A stretch of 64,000 nt of DNA from Thalassospira australica (lineage in GTDB: Bacteria > Pseudomonadota > Alphaproteobacteria > Rhodospirillales > Thalassospiraceae). The translations under genes and the position numbers were made by a program. The notes under the pieces are model-generated. The model saw only the letters and a list, made by a program, of their open reading frames with translations, was not told where the DNA came from and did not search any database. Shown piece after piece: positions 7,993-18,229 of the stretch. Numbering within the stretch: position 1 is the stretch's first letter; the number at the start of each line of letters is the position of its first letter. The stretch covers positions 310,001 through 374,000 of the forward strand of contig NZ_JRJE01000031.1 of NCBI RefSeq assembly GCF_000763295.1, written 5' to 3'.

Positions 7993-9372
7993 CTAGACCA
8001 AGTGTATTTCCAGCCCGGACTTCGCACACCAATCCTCGAAGCGCCCGACACGGGTGGTATCCACACGTACTTGAACGGCAATGCCATCAGCACCTTCGTT
8101 GCGCTTAAGGACTTCACCCTGCTCATAAAGCTTTGCAAGCGACTTTCCGTCCGCATATGGCACGCAAAGCTCAAAGATCGGCATATCTTCGGTGAGCCGG
8201 TCTTCGATCAGATCAAGCAACGCATTGCAGTTCGTGCCCTTAACCGCAGAAATCGCAATGGTGTTGTCGTGGCGTGCGGCATATTCTGACACAGCCTGCA
8301 GATCATCGCCTTCGAGTTGGTCAATTTTGTTAAGGGCCTCGACCAATTCTTCACCGTCGATCGCCTTTTGCAGTCCCAGTTCTTTTAGAACTTCAAGAAC
8401 ATCCAGCTTTTGCTCTTCGGTTTCGGGCGAAGATGCGTCGCGGACATGAACAATCAAATCTGCTTCAAGCACTTCTTCAAGTGTCGCACGGAAGGCCGCG
8501 ACAAGATCGTGCGGCAGGTCGGACACAAATCCAACCGTGTCTGACAGGATAACCTTGCGGCCGCTGGGCAGAACAAGCCCGCGCATTGTCGGATCAAGCG
8601 TCGCAAACAGCATGTCCTCGGCGAAGACTTCCGACAACGTCAGCTGATTAAACAACGTTGATTTTCCGGCGTTGGTGTATCCCACCAAAGCGACAATCGG
8701 ATAAGGCACCCGGCGGCGGGCTTCACGATGAAGTTCGCGCGTCCGTTTGACTTCTTCCAGTTCACGGCGAAGTTTGGCAAGCTTGTCGCCAATCAAACGA
8801 CGGTCAATCTCGATCTGTCTTTCACCCGGTCCGGCAAGGAACCCGCGACCACCACGCTGACGTTCAAGGTGCGTCCAGGTCCGAACAAGACGCGAGCGCT
8901 GATAACTCAGCAACGCCAGCTGGACCTGCAAACGACCTTCACGAGTACGCGCACGGTCGGCAAAGATTTCAAGAATCAAACCGGTACGGTCAATGACCTT
9001 GCATTTCCACTCCCGTTCCAGATTACGCTGCTGGATCGGTGTCAGAATGCCATTGATCATGACAATGTCAGCTTCTTCGGCCTTGATTTGCAGGCCAAGC
9101 CGTTCAGTAACGCCCTTGCCAAACAAGGTCGAAGGACGCAACTTTGCAATGGGCACAATATCTGCGCCCACCACTTCAAAATCCAATGCACCCGTCAAAC
9201 TGATCGCTTCTTCCAGACGTGACGAAGCGTCGCGCCAGCTCCCGGTTGGATCTGCGCGTTTTAGTTCCGGATGGAAAACCAGGACCCGGGGGGAATAAGG
9301 CGCATCGCCGCCCCCCGAAGTCAGAGACTCGTCAGCTATTTTCTTCTTCCGTCGCAGGCTGGCTCGGATCAA
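7993..9372 (-). CDS. hflX: Ribosome-associated GTPase HflX
   Basis: GTPase that binds the 50S subunit and helps rescue stalled or heat-damaged ribosomes. The N-terminal HflX domain includes TLFGKGVTE and, near 174-184, [11 protein letters not shown]; a coiled helix follows. The G domain has GYTNAGKS (231-238), DTVGF (278-282) and NKID (near 347). The frame has no ATG near its beginning: the first usable start is TTG at 9372, inside hfq, overlapping it by 41 bases. The N-terminus is therefore uncertain, but RVLVFHPEL near residue 29 is family sequence. hfq-hflX pairing is common in proteobacteria. Confidence 0.93.
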   Translation of the reverse strand: MIRASLRRKKKIADESLTSGGGDAPYSPRVLVFHPELKRADPTGSWRDASSRLEEAISLTGALDFEVVGADIVPIAKLRPSTLFGKGVTERLGLQIKAEEADIVMINGILTPIQQRNLEREWKCKVIDRTGLILEIFADRARTREGRLQVQLALLSYQRSRLVRTWTHLERQRGGRGFLAGPGERQIEIDRRLIGDKLAKLRRELEEVKRTRELHREARRRVPYPIVALVGYTNAGKSTLFNQLTLSEVFAEDMLFATLDPTMRGLVLPSGRKVILSDTVGFVSDLPHDLVAAFRATLEEVLEADLIVHVRDASSPETEEQKLDVLEVLKELGLQKAIDGEELVEALNKIDQLEGDDLQAVSEYAARHDNTIAISAVKGTNCNALLDLIEDRLTEDMPIFELCVPYADGKSLAKLYEQGEVLKRNEGADGIAVQVRVDTTRVGRFEDWCAKSGLEIHLV

Positions 9373-9589
9373 ACAACTTGATCGGGGTTGTTGGCATTAC
9401 CGTCGAAATCGCGTGTTTGTACACGAGCTGAGTATGAGCATCGCGCCGCAGCAAAACAGAGAAATTGTCAAACCAGGTGATGATGCCCTGCAATTTGACT
9501 CCGTTGACCAGAAACACGGTAACCGGCGTTTTGTTTTTACGGCAATAATTCAGGAATACGTCCTGAACATTTTGTGATTTTTCCGCCAT
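9332..9589 (-). CDS. hfq: RNA chaperone Hfq
   Basis: Hexameric Sm-like protein that pairs small RNAs with mRNAs. The 85 residues include the Sm1 segment ([19 protein letters not shown]) and the Sm2 segment around [11 protein letters not shown], where the YKHAIS core is diagnostic. The acidic tail (EEENS) is short, as is usual in alphaproteobacteria. It lies between a HAD phosphatase and hflX on the minus strand. A 10-bp inverted repeat 73-119 bases upstream could fold in the leader. No strong Shine-Dalgarno is visible ahead of the ATG. Confidence 0.96.
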   Translation of the reverse strand: MAEKSQNVQDVFLNYCRKNKTPVTVFLVNGVKLQGIITWFDNFSVLLRRDAHTQLVYKHAISTVMPTTPIKLFDPSQPATEEENS

Positions 9590-9661
9590 TGGTTAGACCT
9601 AGCCTTCTTTTATGAGCGTTTTTTTGGTTTCGGGCGGCCAAGGAAAATGTGGAACCGTCGA

Positions 9662-9708
9662 CGTACAGGTCTGTCACGATTCCGGCCCCATTTTTAATGA
9701 CCTGTACG
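9662..9708 (-). repeat. Inverted repeat between HAD gene and hfq
   Basis: CGTACAGGTC (9662-9671) and GACCTGTACG (9699-9708) are perfect 10-bp complements with a 27-base loop. The right arm ends three bases short of the HAD stop codon. There is no T-run on the minus strand after the stem. It could be an mRNA structure in a read-through transcript into hfq, or a protein-binding site upstream of an hfq promoter. Confidence 0.5.
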
Positions 9709-9710
9709 AA

Positions 9711-10397
9711 CTATAAGACTTTCGAGAAGCTTTTTACAACCCTTACAAGCGCCTCGCAATCAGCGAAATGCCAATCAGGGCTGAGAGTCGCGGAATTCTG
9801 CGTGTCACTGTCACCGGTTATTTCGTCCCCGATCAGGATTGCCGTGGCTCCGACATTGCGTGCACATTGAATATCGACCACACTATCACCAACAAACCAC
9901 AGATTCTCATATTGCGACGCCGAAGAGTCGCCCATCGCCAGATGGACCGGATCGGGTGCCGGTTTGTCGTTGGCAGCATCTGTTGCACCAACAATTTTGC
10001 CAAAAAACGGGGTCCATTCAAGGTGATCGGCTTCCTTGCGCAAGAAGTCGCCATTTTTGTTACTGACAATCCCGATATAGGTTCCGTTATCGCGCAGTGC
10101 ACACAACAAATCATGCGCACCGGCAAGTGGCGTCAGCGTTTGAAGATGGATGGACTGGAAATGGCCATAAAAGCTGTCTTTGGCAGCCAACCATTTATCT
10201 TCCCCAAACAGGATCGGAAAACTGTCACGCATTGATCGCGCAACCCGCTGTTTGGTTTCCTCAAGTGACCAGGGATCCTTGCCAAATTCCTCAAGCGTCA
10301 TATTCAAAGCTGCCTGAATGGTGCCCCAGCTATCGACAAGGGTGTTATCCCAGTCAAAAATGACGGCATTTGGCGGTCGGGGCAATTTGTCAGACAT
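9711..10397 (-). CDS. HAD-superfamily phosphatase (Gph-like)
   Basis: A 228-residue subfamily I haloacid dehalogenase-type hydrolase. Motif I is DWDNTLVDS (15-23) with both catalytic aspartates; motif II is the Ser in GIVSNK; motif III is the Lys of NDKPAPDP; motif IV is FVGDSVVD. The helical cap between motifs I and II suits small phosphate substrates, as in phosphoglycolate or pyrophosphate-type phosphatases, but no substrate can be named. It sits between trkA and hfq on the minus strand, an insertion compared with the usual ntrX-trkA-hfq order as I recall it. Confidence 0.83.
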   Translation of the reverse strand: MSDKLPRPPNAVIFDWDNTLVDSWGTIQAALNMTLEEFGKDPWSLEETKQRVARSMRDSFPILFGEDKWLAAKDSFYGHFQSIHLQTLTPLAGAHDLLCALRDNGTYIGIVSNKNGDFLRKEADHLEWTPFFGKIVGATDAANDKPAPDPVHLAMGDSSASQYENLWFVGDSVVDIQCARNVGATAILIGDEITGDSDTQNSATLSPDWHFADCEALVRVVKSFSKVL

Positions 10398-10457
10398 TTG
10401 AATTTCCGGTGGCTTGGTGGGCAGTTATTTGTGTGAGGATAAAGAACGCCTGCCTGA

Positions 10458-11837
10458 TCAGAAATATTCCAGCCGGACAGCAAACATCTTTTCAACCTTT
10501 TTGATCTGCTCTGATCCGGCAAATACAACGATACGGTCATTGGCCTCAATCACGGTGGCGGCACGCGGCATGACAACCTCACCATTACGCAGGATCGCAC
10601 CAAACACCACACCGGCCGGCATCGAGATATCCTTGATCGCCTTGCCAACGATTGGCGCTGTCTCAAGGGCTTCGGCTTCAAGCACCTCGCCAAATCCTTC
10701 AGACAGGCTGTGAACGGCGCGGATACGCCCGCGGCGAACGTGATGAAGGATCGTCGAAACCGTTGTCATGCGTGGACTGATCACAACATCGACGCCCAGC
10801 TCAGACACCAGCGAGTTATAGGTGCTTTTGTTGATTAGCGTGAGAGCACGCGGGCAGCCATAGCGTTTCGCCAGAAGAGACGCCAGAATGTTGGTTTCAT
10901 CGTCATTGGTCAGCGCCACGACGGCTTCGGCATTCCCGACATTGGCTTCTTCAAGAAGTTCCGGATCAAGCACGTCCCCGCGAAGCACCACGCTTTTCTT
11001 GGGCAGTTTCTGCGCGACAAAGCGTGCCCTTTCCGGGTCTTCCTCGACCAGGCGGGTTGTCACCCCCGGGAAGTTCCGATTGATTTCCTCGGCAAGGAAC
11101 AATGCGATGTTACCGCCACCGAAAATCACGATGCGGCGCGCTTCGGGATCTTCGTGACCAAAGGCCGACATCGCCCGATCAACCTGATCGCTGGATACTG
11201 CAAGATACACAAGATCCCCGGCCAACATCTGATCATCCCCTTTAGGGTAGACCGCCTTATCGCCACGGATCATCCCAAGGATCGAAATATTCAGATCCGG
11301 GAACAGTTGGTGCAACTGGCGCAGCGGCGTGTTGATCACCGGGCAGTCGTCGCTGCATCGAATACCAAGGATTTTAACCTTGTCATCGGCAAACGGGATC
11401 ATGTCAAACGCGCCGGGTGCCTGAAGACGACGTGCAACCGCACGTGCAACTTCCATCTCAGGCGAAATCACAACATCAATCGGCAGTTTTTCACGACCGA
11501 ACAAACTGGCCCATTCAGGCTGCAAGTACGTCTGACTGCGGATACGGGCAATTTTGGTTGGCACATTAAACAGCGAATGCGCCACCTGACAGGCCGTCAT
11601 GTTGACTTCATCGGCAAATGTCACGGCAATGAGCATGTCCGCTTCTTCCGCGCCTGCCTGCTGCAACACGTCAGGATGCGAACCAAACCCGATGATACCT
11701 TTGACTTCCAGTGTATCGGAAATCTTGCGCACCAGTTCTTCGGATTGGTCGATCACGGTTACATCATTGTTTTCCGCAGCCAGGTATTTGGCAATGTGGA
11801 AACCCACCTGCCCGGCGCCGCAAATGATGACCTTCAT
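10458..11837 (-). CDS. trkA: Trk potassium uptake regulatory subunit TrkA
   Basis: Peripheral membrane NAD(H)-binding protein that gates TrkG/H K+ uptake. The 459 residues are two RCK units in tandem: GAGQVGFHIA at 7-16 and GGGNIALFLAEE at 240-251 are the two dinucleotide-binding turns, each followed by a TrkA-C domain. It lies 42 bases after ntrX, the usual alphaproteobacterial arrangement, which places K+ uptake under the same transcript as NtrYX. The channel subunit TrkH is not in the window. K+ uptake is the first response to osmotic upshift, functionally related to the ectoine genes nearby. Confidence 0.95.
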   Translation of the reverse strand: MKVIICGAGQVGFHIAKYLAAENNDVTVIDQSEELVRKISDTLEVKGIIGFGSHPDVLQQAGAEEADMLIAVTFADEVNMTACQVAHSLFNVPTKIARIRSQTYLQPEWASLFGREKLPIDVVISPEMEVARAVARRLQAPGAFDMIPFADDKVKILGIRCSDDCPVINTPLRQLHQLFPDLNISILGMIRGDKAVYPKGDDQMLAGDLVYLAVSSDQVDRAMSAFGHEDPEARRIVIFGGGNIALFLAEEINRNFPGVTTRLVEEDPERARFVAQKLPKKSVVLRGDVLDPELLEEANVGNAEAVVALTNDDETNILASLLAKRYGCPRALTLINKSTYNSLVSELGVDVVISPRMTTVSTILHHVRRGRIRAVHSLSEGFGEVLEAEALETAPIVGKAIKDISMPAGVVFGAILRNGEVVMPRAATVIEANDRIVVFAGSEQIKKVEKMFAVRLEYF

Positions 11838-11879
11838 GTTGTATTCTCCCGTTCACAACAGCCCAAGGTAATGGTGGGC

Positions 11880-13259
11880 CTATTGGCCGCTAACACCAAG
11901 GCTTTTCAGCTTGCGGTGCAATGCTGAACGTTCCATTCCGACAAAACTGGCCGTTTTAGAGATATTGCCGCCAAATCGGTCAATCTGCGTCTGGAGATAC
12001 TCTTTTTCAAACATCTCTCGTGCTTCGCGCAGCGGCAATGCCATGATTTCACTGGTTTTGTCAAAACTAAGTGACGTTGGCATATCAGAAAACAGCTCTG
12101 ATGGCAGCATCTTGCCGCTGATCAGATCGACCTTGTCTTCATCATCTGGCGCCATGATCATCAATCTTTCGATCACATTGCGCAACTGACGTACATTTCC
12201 GGGCCAGTCATAGGCATGCAGTGTTGCCATGGCTTCGGGCGAGAGTTTTCGTTTTGGAAGACCGGTTGCATCGGCATAGCGATCAAGAAATGTCTCCGCC
12301 AGCGTCGGAATATCATCACGTCGCTGCTGCAAGGGCGGCACTTCAAGCGGCACCACATTCAGGCGGTAATACAGATCCTGTCTGAACAGCTGTTCGGATA
12401 TGCGCTGTTCAAGGTCACGCGCCGTTGTCGCGATGACGCGTACATCGACGTTAACCGGGACCGATCCCCCTACACGCTCAAACGTCTGGTCTTGAAGAAC
12501 GCGCACGATCTTGCCTTGTGTTTCCAGCGGCATATCAGCCACTTCATCAAGTAAAAGCGTACCGCCATGCGCTAGCTCGAGAACACCAGTACGCGCTTCG
12601 CGCTCTGCCGTCGCGACCGCACCAAACAGGTTTTCTTCCATGGTATCCGGCGAGATGTTCGCACAATTCAGAACCACAAAAGGTGCTTCAGCGCGGGCAG
12701 ATTTTTGATGAATAAGGCGCGCGACAACTTCCTTGCCCGACCCGGCCGGTCCATGGATCAGGACACGACTGCCGGTTCTGGCAACCCGCTCGGCCGATTG
12801 ACGCAGATTATTAATCATCGAAGAATTGCCAACCAATTCGGTATCGCCGCCGGCGCGCAGGGTCAGCTCACGATTTTCACGCCGCAGACGCGCATCATCA
12901 ATGGCACGTTCCACAACCATCAATAGGCGATCCGTATTGAACGGTTTTTCTATGAAGTCGTAGGCCCCGATACGCGATGCCTCAAGCGCGGTTTCAATAT
13001 TGCCGTGCCCCGAAATCATAACAACGGGGACTTCGCTGTGTTCGCGCTTGATCAGTTTGAGCGTCTCAATGCCATCATGATCACTTTGATCCATCCAGAT
13101 ATCGAGAACAACAAGGCTTGGCCGACGTGCCGCCACTTCGGACAAAGCCCCCTGACTTGATCCAGCCTGACGTGTTGTGTAGCCCTCGTCTTCGAGAATA
13201 CCCGATATCAAAGCCCGAATATCTTCTTCATCGTCGACAATAAGAATGTCGTGCGCCAT
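11880..13259 (-). CDS. ntrX: NtrX response regulator lacking GAFTGA
   Basis: NtrC-type regulator paired with NtrY, 459 residues. The receiver has the acidic pair near 9-10 and phospho-acceptor Asp53; the AAA+ domain has Walker A GPAGSGKE (170-177) and Walker B TLLLDEVADM (234-243); the Fis-type helix-turn-helix is at the end (NISKTASFVGMERSALHRKL). Between NLFG (210-213) and GGTL the usual GAFTGA loop is absent and the segment is three residues shorter than in the NtrC encoded nearby. Canonical sigma54 activation is therefore unlikely; it may act at sigma70 promoters or as repressor. Gene is 46 bases after ntrY. Confidence 0.94.
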   Translation of the reverse strand: MAHDILIVDDEEDIRALISGILEDEGYTTRQAGSSQGALSEVAARRPSLVVLDIWMDQSDHDGIETLKLIKREHSEVPVVMISGHGNIETALEASRIGAYDFIEKPFNTDRLLMVVERAIDDARLRRENRELTLRAGGDTELVGNSSMINNLRQSAERVARTGSRVLIHGPAGSGKEVVARLIHQKSARAEAPFVVLNCANISPDTMEENLFGAVATAEREARTGVLELAHGGTLLLDEVADMPLETQGKIVRVLQDQTFERVGGSVPVNVDVRVIATTARDLEQRISEQLFRQDLYYRLNVVPLEVPPLQQRRDDIPTLAETFLDRYADATGLPKRKLSPEAMATLHAYDWPGNVRQLRNVIERLMIMAPDDEDKVDLISGKMLPSELFSDMPTSLSFDKTSEIMALPLREAREMFEKEYLQTQIDRFGGNISKTASFVGMERSALHRKLKSLGVSGQ

Positions 13260-13305
13260 TTTATGACCAAATCAATCTTTGTTTTGTTGCGATTTTGACA
13301 ATCAA

Positions 13306-15582
13306 TCAATTGTCTGAGGAATGTGTATCCCGCGCCACACTAGCTGTTTCGGCTTCGATGACTTTGGGGAAAGATAGCGTAATCGTTGCACCACTTTCAA
13401 CGCCGTCGGAGAGTATAAGCTCTCCGCCATGGTCTTCCATGATTTTCTTTACGATCGCCAATCCCAGTCCGGTTCCCTTTGATCGGGTCGTGACATAGGG
13501 TTCAGTCAGACGTTCACGATGTTCTGCCGGAAGCCCCTTGCCGTTATCAGAAACGGCAACAAACACACGCTGATTGTCCGGGGATTTTGCAACGGAAATT
13601 TCGATCTTGCCGGGTGGCAATTCCCCATCTGATGGTTTTTCGCGGCCTTCAATGGCTTCGGCCGCATTCTTTAACGTGTTGATCAGGCACTGGTTTACTT
13701 GGTGCGCGTCACACGAAATCTGCAGGTTTGCAACACCTTCACGATCGAAATCATAGGTGATATCGGTGTGCGCCTGTTTTTGCAGGAATACCGCACTTTT
13801 TACCAACTCACCGATATTTTCCGACCGCATGGTCGGCGATGGCATACGGGCGAAGCTCGAAAATTCGTCAACCATGCGTCCGATATCGGAAACCTGACGG
13901 ATAATCGTATCCGTGCAGGTCTTGAACACTTCCTGATCATCATCAATTTGCTTGAGGTAGCGGCGCTTCAAACGTTCTGCCGAAAGCTGGATCGGGGTAA
14001 GAGGGTTCTTGATTTCGTGCGCAATCCGTCGCGCAACATCCGCCCATGCTGCCATCCGCTGTGCTGTTTGAAGTTCTGTTACGTCATCAAATGTCACGAC
14101 GTAACCAAACACCGTACCATCATCGGCCCATTCGGCCGTCACACGCGCCAGAAGTGTCAGATTAACACCATCGCGGCGGATTTCGATCTGGCGCGGTTTG
14201 CTGCGATCACCATCCCGGCCAAAATCATCGAACAACGGCTGGAATTCCGGAATTACTTCCGTCAATTCTTGTGCAATATGCCCATCAAGGTCCAGACCAA
14301 GCAGGTTCGAAGCACTACTGTTTGGAAGATCGATTTTGCGTTCCGGGTCCAGACCAATCACGCCTGCTGTCACACCACCAAGGATGGCCTCGGTAAAGCG
14401 GCGGCGTTCATCATTAAGACGGTTTGCCGCAATCAGTTCGTTTCGCTGGGTTTCAAGTTGTGCAGTCATCCGGTTAAAGGCGCGGCTTAGGGCTTCAAGT
14501 TCATCGCCCTGCCCATCCAGCGGTACACGGAATGACAAATCCCCGTCACGCACACGTTCGGCCCCGGTGATCAGTTGCGAAACCGGCTGGACAAGACGTG
14601 TCGCCACCATCAGGCCAAGAGTTACCGACGCAAGCAACAACACAACAGAGATCAAAACAAAGATCATCACAAACGTGATCACGATCCCGGAACGTTCGCC
14701 CTCAAGGCTTTGATAGGCGTCAACAGCACGGCGCGCCTTGTCAATACGATCCAGAACGTTCGGGTCAACAAATCGCCCAACCAGCAAAAACGCGTCAATA
14801 AAAGTAGGGACTTTGGCAATGGCGCGAATGCGGTTGTCACTTGAACCAACCATCAAAACGACGTCTTTTTCCCGCGCGTCATCAAAGACTTCCGCCGGCA
14901 CCGATGCCTGGTTGGTATCGTAGGAAAAACTATACTCCGACTGCGCAATAATTTCCCCGGTACCGTCAATCATCATGACTTCCGGCAATCCTCGTGCAAG
15001 TGCCTGATCCGTTAACAGACTGGAAATACGTTCCGGACTGGTTGAAAAATTAACACCAAAGCGTTGCAGGTCGTTGGCCGTCGCCAACACATCAGCCCGG
15101 ATCAGCTCCTGATGTTCACGCAGGTAGGCATCTGCAATGACCATACTTTCTTCAACGGCCGTTCTGATGCGATCACTGAACCAGCCCTGAATACCGAAAT
15201 GCAGAAACAATGCAGAAAAGATCGCAACGATAATCGCCGGGGTAACCGCCACCAGCGAAAACATCAAAACCATACGGGTGTGAAGTTTGGCCCCGGCAAC
15301 CCCGCGCCGTCGTTCCACCCAAATCTGCACAAGCTTGCGCGCAACCAGCGTTGCCAAAAGCAGGACAAGTACAAGGTCGATATTCAGCAATAACAGAATC
15401 AGTCGTGGATCAGGGCGAAACGGTGCGGTGCCCGTCATCACGAGATAGGTCGCAACCACCGATACAAGGGCTGCTGAAACCAGTCCGAATGCAAAGCGAC
15501 GCGACTGGCCCAACCGCCCAAGAAACCGCACAAAGCCCGACCGCAAAAACCGGTTGGAGATCGAACGGTCGGTATTGTTCAT
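13306..15582 (-). CDS. ntrY: Sensor histidine kinase NtrY
   Basis: Inner-membrane kinase of 758 residues, partner of NtrX; the pair affects nitrogen metabolism, redox and envelope functions in alphaproteobacteria. Two N-terminal membrane segments and a further one ([20 protein letters not shown]) precede a roughly 170-residue periplasmic sensor, a fourth membrane segment, a HAMP linker, a PAS domain, the H-box [12 protein letters not shown] with His near 522, and an ATPase domain with DNGKGLP and [12 protein letters not shown]. The ATG overlaps the ntrC stop as ATGA, so NtrBC and NtrYX are translationally coupled here. Confidence 0.95.
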   Translation of the reverse strand: MNNTDRSISNRFLRSGFVRFLGRLGQSRRFAFGLVSAALVSVVATYLVMTGTAPFRPDPRLILLLLNIDLVLVLLLATLVARKLVQIWVERRRGVAGAKLHTRMVLMFSLVAVTPAIIVAIFSALFLHFGIQGWFSDRIRTAVEESMVIADAYLREHQELIRADVLATANDLQRFGVNFSTSPERISSLLTDQALARGLPEVMMIDGTGEIIAQSEYSFSYDTNQASVPAEVFDDAREKDVVLMVGSSDNRIRAIAKVPTFIDAFLLVGRFVDPNVLDRIDKARRAVDAYQSLEGERSGIVITFVMIFVLISVVLLLASVTLGLMVATRLVQPVSQLITGAERVRDGDLSFRVPLDGQGDELEALSRAFNRMTAQLETQRNELIAANRLNDERRRFTEAILGGVTAGVIGLDPERKIDLPNSSASNLLGLDLDGHIAQELTEVIPEFQPLFDDFGRDGDRSKPRQIEIRRDGVNLTLLARVTAEWADDGTVFGYVVTFDDVTELQTAQRMAAWADVARRIAHEIKNPLTPIQLSAERLKRRYLKQIDDDQEVFKTCTDTIIRQVSDIGRMVDEFSSFARMPSPTMRSENIGELVKSAVFLQKQAHTDITYDFDREGVANLQISCDAHQVNQCLINTLKNAAEAIEGREKPSDGELPPGKIEISVAKSPDNQRVFVAVSDNGKGLPAEHRERLTEPYVTTRSKGTGLGLAIVKKIMEDHGGELILSDGVESGATITLSFPKVIEAETASVARDTHSSDN

Positions 15583-17027
15583 TTCGTGCCCCTGACGACT
15601 TCAAGACCAAGGTCACGGATCTTCTTGCGCAGAGTATTACGGTTAAGGCCAAGCACCTCAGCGGCCTTGACCTGATTGCCGCGCGTTGCTTCAAGCGTAA
15701 CGTTTAGCAGCGGGCGTTCCATTTCACGCAAGATGCGGTCATACAAGCCGTTTGCTGGCAGATCTTCATCATGCGCATCGAAATACTCACGCACATGGCG
15801 TTCGATCGACTCAGAAAGAGACTGAGGTTCGGCACTTGGCGCAGCTTCGCTGATATTATTTTCGGAGAACTCGGTCTCGATAACGTCAACACCGATCACA
15901 TCATGTGAATATAGCGCGGTCAGGCGCCGTACCATGTTTTCCAGTTCACGGATGTTGCCGGGCCAGCGATGCGCCTTAAGGCGCGCCATTGCCTCCGCGG
16001 AAAGGTTTTTGCGCGGAAGCCCCTCTTCACTTGCCTGCAACAGGAAGTGGTTCACAAGTTCAGGAATATCTTCAAGACGTTCGCGCAGCGACGGAAGACG
16101 GATGGGCACCACATTAAGACGATAGAACAAATCTTCGCGGAATGTGCCTTCGCGGATCAGTTTGCGCAGATCGCGGTGGGTTGCGGCCACAATACGGACA
16201 TTGACGCGGATCGGTGTTCGTCCGCCGACGCGGGTATATTCGCCTTCCTGCAACACTCGCAGTAAACGGGTTTGTGCCTCTAGCGGCATATCACCGATTT
16301 CATCCAGAAACAGCGTGCCCCCCTCGGCTTGTTCAAAGCGGCCGACCTTGCGTTCGTTCGCACCGGTAAAGGCGCCTTTTTCATGACCGAACAGCTCGCT
16401 TTCTATAAGCTCACGCGGGATTGCTGCCATGTTAATCGCAACAAATGGTCCGTGGCGGCGCCCGCCATATTCATGCAGGGCACGCGCGACAAGCTCTTTA
16501 CCAGTGCCGCTTTCGCCGGTCACCATCACCGTCAGGTCGGTATTCATCAGACGGGCAAGTGCACGGTAAATTTCCTGCATCGCCGACGAACGCCCGATCA
16601 GAGGCAGGCGACCATCGCCTTCTTCATCCTCTACCGTGCCCGTTTCACTTTCCTGCGGCGTTTCAAGCGCCCGATCAACAATCCCCATCAATTCATTCAA
16701 ATCAAAGGGTTTTGGCAGATATTCAAACGCTCCACGCTGGGCAGCCTTGACGGCCGTCATCAGGGTATTCTGGGCACTCATGACGATAACACGAAGATCG
16801 GGGCGCAATTTGCGAATGCGCGGCACCATATCCAACCCGTTCTCGTCAGGCATCATGACATCGGTAATAACCAGATCACCGTCCCCGTCGGCGATCCAGT
16901 CCCACAACGTGCGTCCATGACCGGTGCTGCGCACCTCATGTCCCTGACGTGACAGCGCCTGTGTCAAAACTGTGCGAATGGCCCGATCATCGTCGGCAAC
17001 CAGAATTCTGGCAGGGCTCGTACTCAT
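15579..17027 (-). CDS. ntrC: Nitrogen regulator NtrC (NR-I)
   Basis: Sigma54-dependent activator of nitrogen-assimilation genes, 482 residues. Receiver phospho-acceptor is Asp56 in [12 protein letters not shown]; the AAA+ domain has GESGTGKE (171-178), an intact GAFTGA (218-223) and the Walker B segment [10 protein letters not shown]; the C-terminal Fis-type helix-turn-helix is [20 protein letters not shown]. Both ends overlap neighbours by four bases (ATGA with ntrB upstream and ntrY downstream). It is a useful internal comparison for the altered NtrX encoded by the same run. Confidence 0.97.
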   Translation of the reverse strand: MSTSPARILVADDDRAIRTVLTQALSRQGHEVRSTGHGRTLWDWIADGDGDLVITDVMMPDENGLDMVPRIRKLRPDLRVIVMSAQNTLMTAVKAAQRGAFEYLPKPFDLNELMGIVDRALETPQESETGTVEDEEGDGRLPLIGRSSAMQEIYRALARLMNTDLTVMVTGESGTGKELVARALHEYGGRRHGPFVAINMAAIPRELIESELFGHEKGAFTGANERKVGRFEQAEGGTLFLDEIGDMPLEAQTRLLRVLQEGEYTRVGGRTPIRVNVRIVAATHRDLRKLIREGTFREDLFYRLNVVPIRLPSLRERLEDIPELVNHFLLQASEEGLPRKNLSAEAMARLKAHRWPGNIRELENMVRRLTALYSHDVIGVDVIETEFSENNISEAAPSAEPQSLSESIERHVREYFDAHDEDLPANGLYDRILREMERPLLNVTLEATRGNQVKAAEVLGLNRNTLRKKIRDLGLEVVRGTK

Positions 17028-18169
17028 GCCGTTTCTTCCCTGTTATTGATTATGATCGCTTCGCTTGCACCTTCGGCCAGCGCACGATTGTAGATTGGCA
17101 GCATGATCTGAAATTCTGCACCTCCCCCCGGTACATCTTTAACTTCGATCACACCACCATGGTCATTGATTATTTTCGCAACCAGTGCAAGGCCAAGCCC
17201 CGATCCGGTTGGCTTGGTCGTGACAAATGGATCAAACAGGCTTTCGCGCATGTCTTGCGGAATGCCAGGGCCATTATCACGAACAGACACAACAAGTGGC
17301 AGATGCACACGCGCATCACCGCCCGCAACAGCCAGACGGATGCCATGCTGATAGCGCGTCGAGATGGTAATCTCGCCATCCTGTGGATCAACCGCCTCAC
17401 CCGCGTTTTTGATCAGGTTCAAAAACACCTGAATCAGTTGATCACGATTGCCAAATACCGGCGGCAAGGACGGATCATAGATTTCCTCGAACGTCAGGTG
17501 TTTGCCAAATCCGTTTTCCGCCAAACGACGCACATGTTCCAGCACGGTGTGAATATTGACCGCGCCACGTTCAAGCGGTTTGTCCGAGAAAATCTCCATC
17601 CGGTCGACAAGCTCGACAATGCGGTCCGCTTCGTCGCAAATCAGGCGGGTCAGCACCCGGTCATCTTCGTTGCTGGTCTGCTCAAGCAATTGAGCCGCCC
17701 CACGGATACCCGAAAGCGGATTTTTGATTTCATGGGCAAGGATTGCGGCCATCGCACTTACCGAACGCGCCGAATTGCGGCTGAGCAACTGGTTATCGAT
17801 CTTTTGCGCAATTGAACGTGGCTCAAACGTCAGAACCGCACAGTCACTATCATCGGGCATGGAACCGACAGTCAGGTTGACGGTGTGCTTGCCAATCTTG
17901 GGGCTTTCGATCAACAGATTGTGGTCGGCAACAAGGGTTGCCTCGTCAACTGCCTGCTTGATCAATGAGAAGACCGGACTGTCAGCGGGGATAAAATCTG
18001 TCAGATTGCCGCGACACAGCACGCTTGCGCTTGTGTTGAACAGTTGTTCGGTTGCCTGATTGACGAATTTGATCTTTCCGTCCCGATTGGCAACGACAAC
18101 GGCGCTCGCAATCGCATTGAGCACGCCAGTCGGGTCAACCCCATTGCCTTTTCCAAATCCCAGTCTCAT
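17024..18169 (-). CDS. ntrB: Nitrogen sensor kinase NtrB (NR-II)
   Basis: Cytoplasmic histidine kinase/phosphatase controlled by PII proteins, acting on NtrC. The 381 residues have a PAS domain at the N-terminus ([20 protein letters not shown]), the H-box [11 protein letters not shown] with His near 146, and the ATPase boxes VRDNGPGIP and [13 protein letters not shown]. No membrane segment is present, as expected for NtrB. It starts 60 bases after dusB and overlaps ntrC by four bases. Confidence 0.96.
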   Translation of the reverse strand: MRLGFGKGNGVDPTGVLNAIASAVVVANRDGKIKFVNQATEQLFNTSASVLCRGNLTDFIPADSPVFSLIKQAVDEATLVADHNLLIESPKIGKHTVNLTVGSMPDDSDCAVLTFEPRSIAQKIDNQLLSRNSARSVSAMAAILAHEIKNPLSGIRGAAQLLEQTSNEDDRVLTRLICDEADRIVELVDRMEIFSDKPLERGAVNIHTVLEHVRRLAENGFGKHLTFEEIYDPSLPPVFGNRDQLIQVFLNLIKNAGEAVDPQDGEITISTRYQHGIRLAVAGGDARVHLPLVVSVRDNGPGIPQDMRESLFDPFVTTKPTGSGLGLALVAKIINDHGGVIEVKDVPGGGAEFQIMLPIYNRALAEGASEAIIINNREETA

Positions 18170-18229
18170 ACATATTTTCCCCGACGCGGCCTGCTATGCC
18201 GTCGCCATATTATTGTTGTTATGAAGTGA

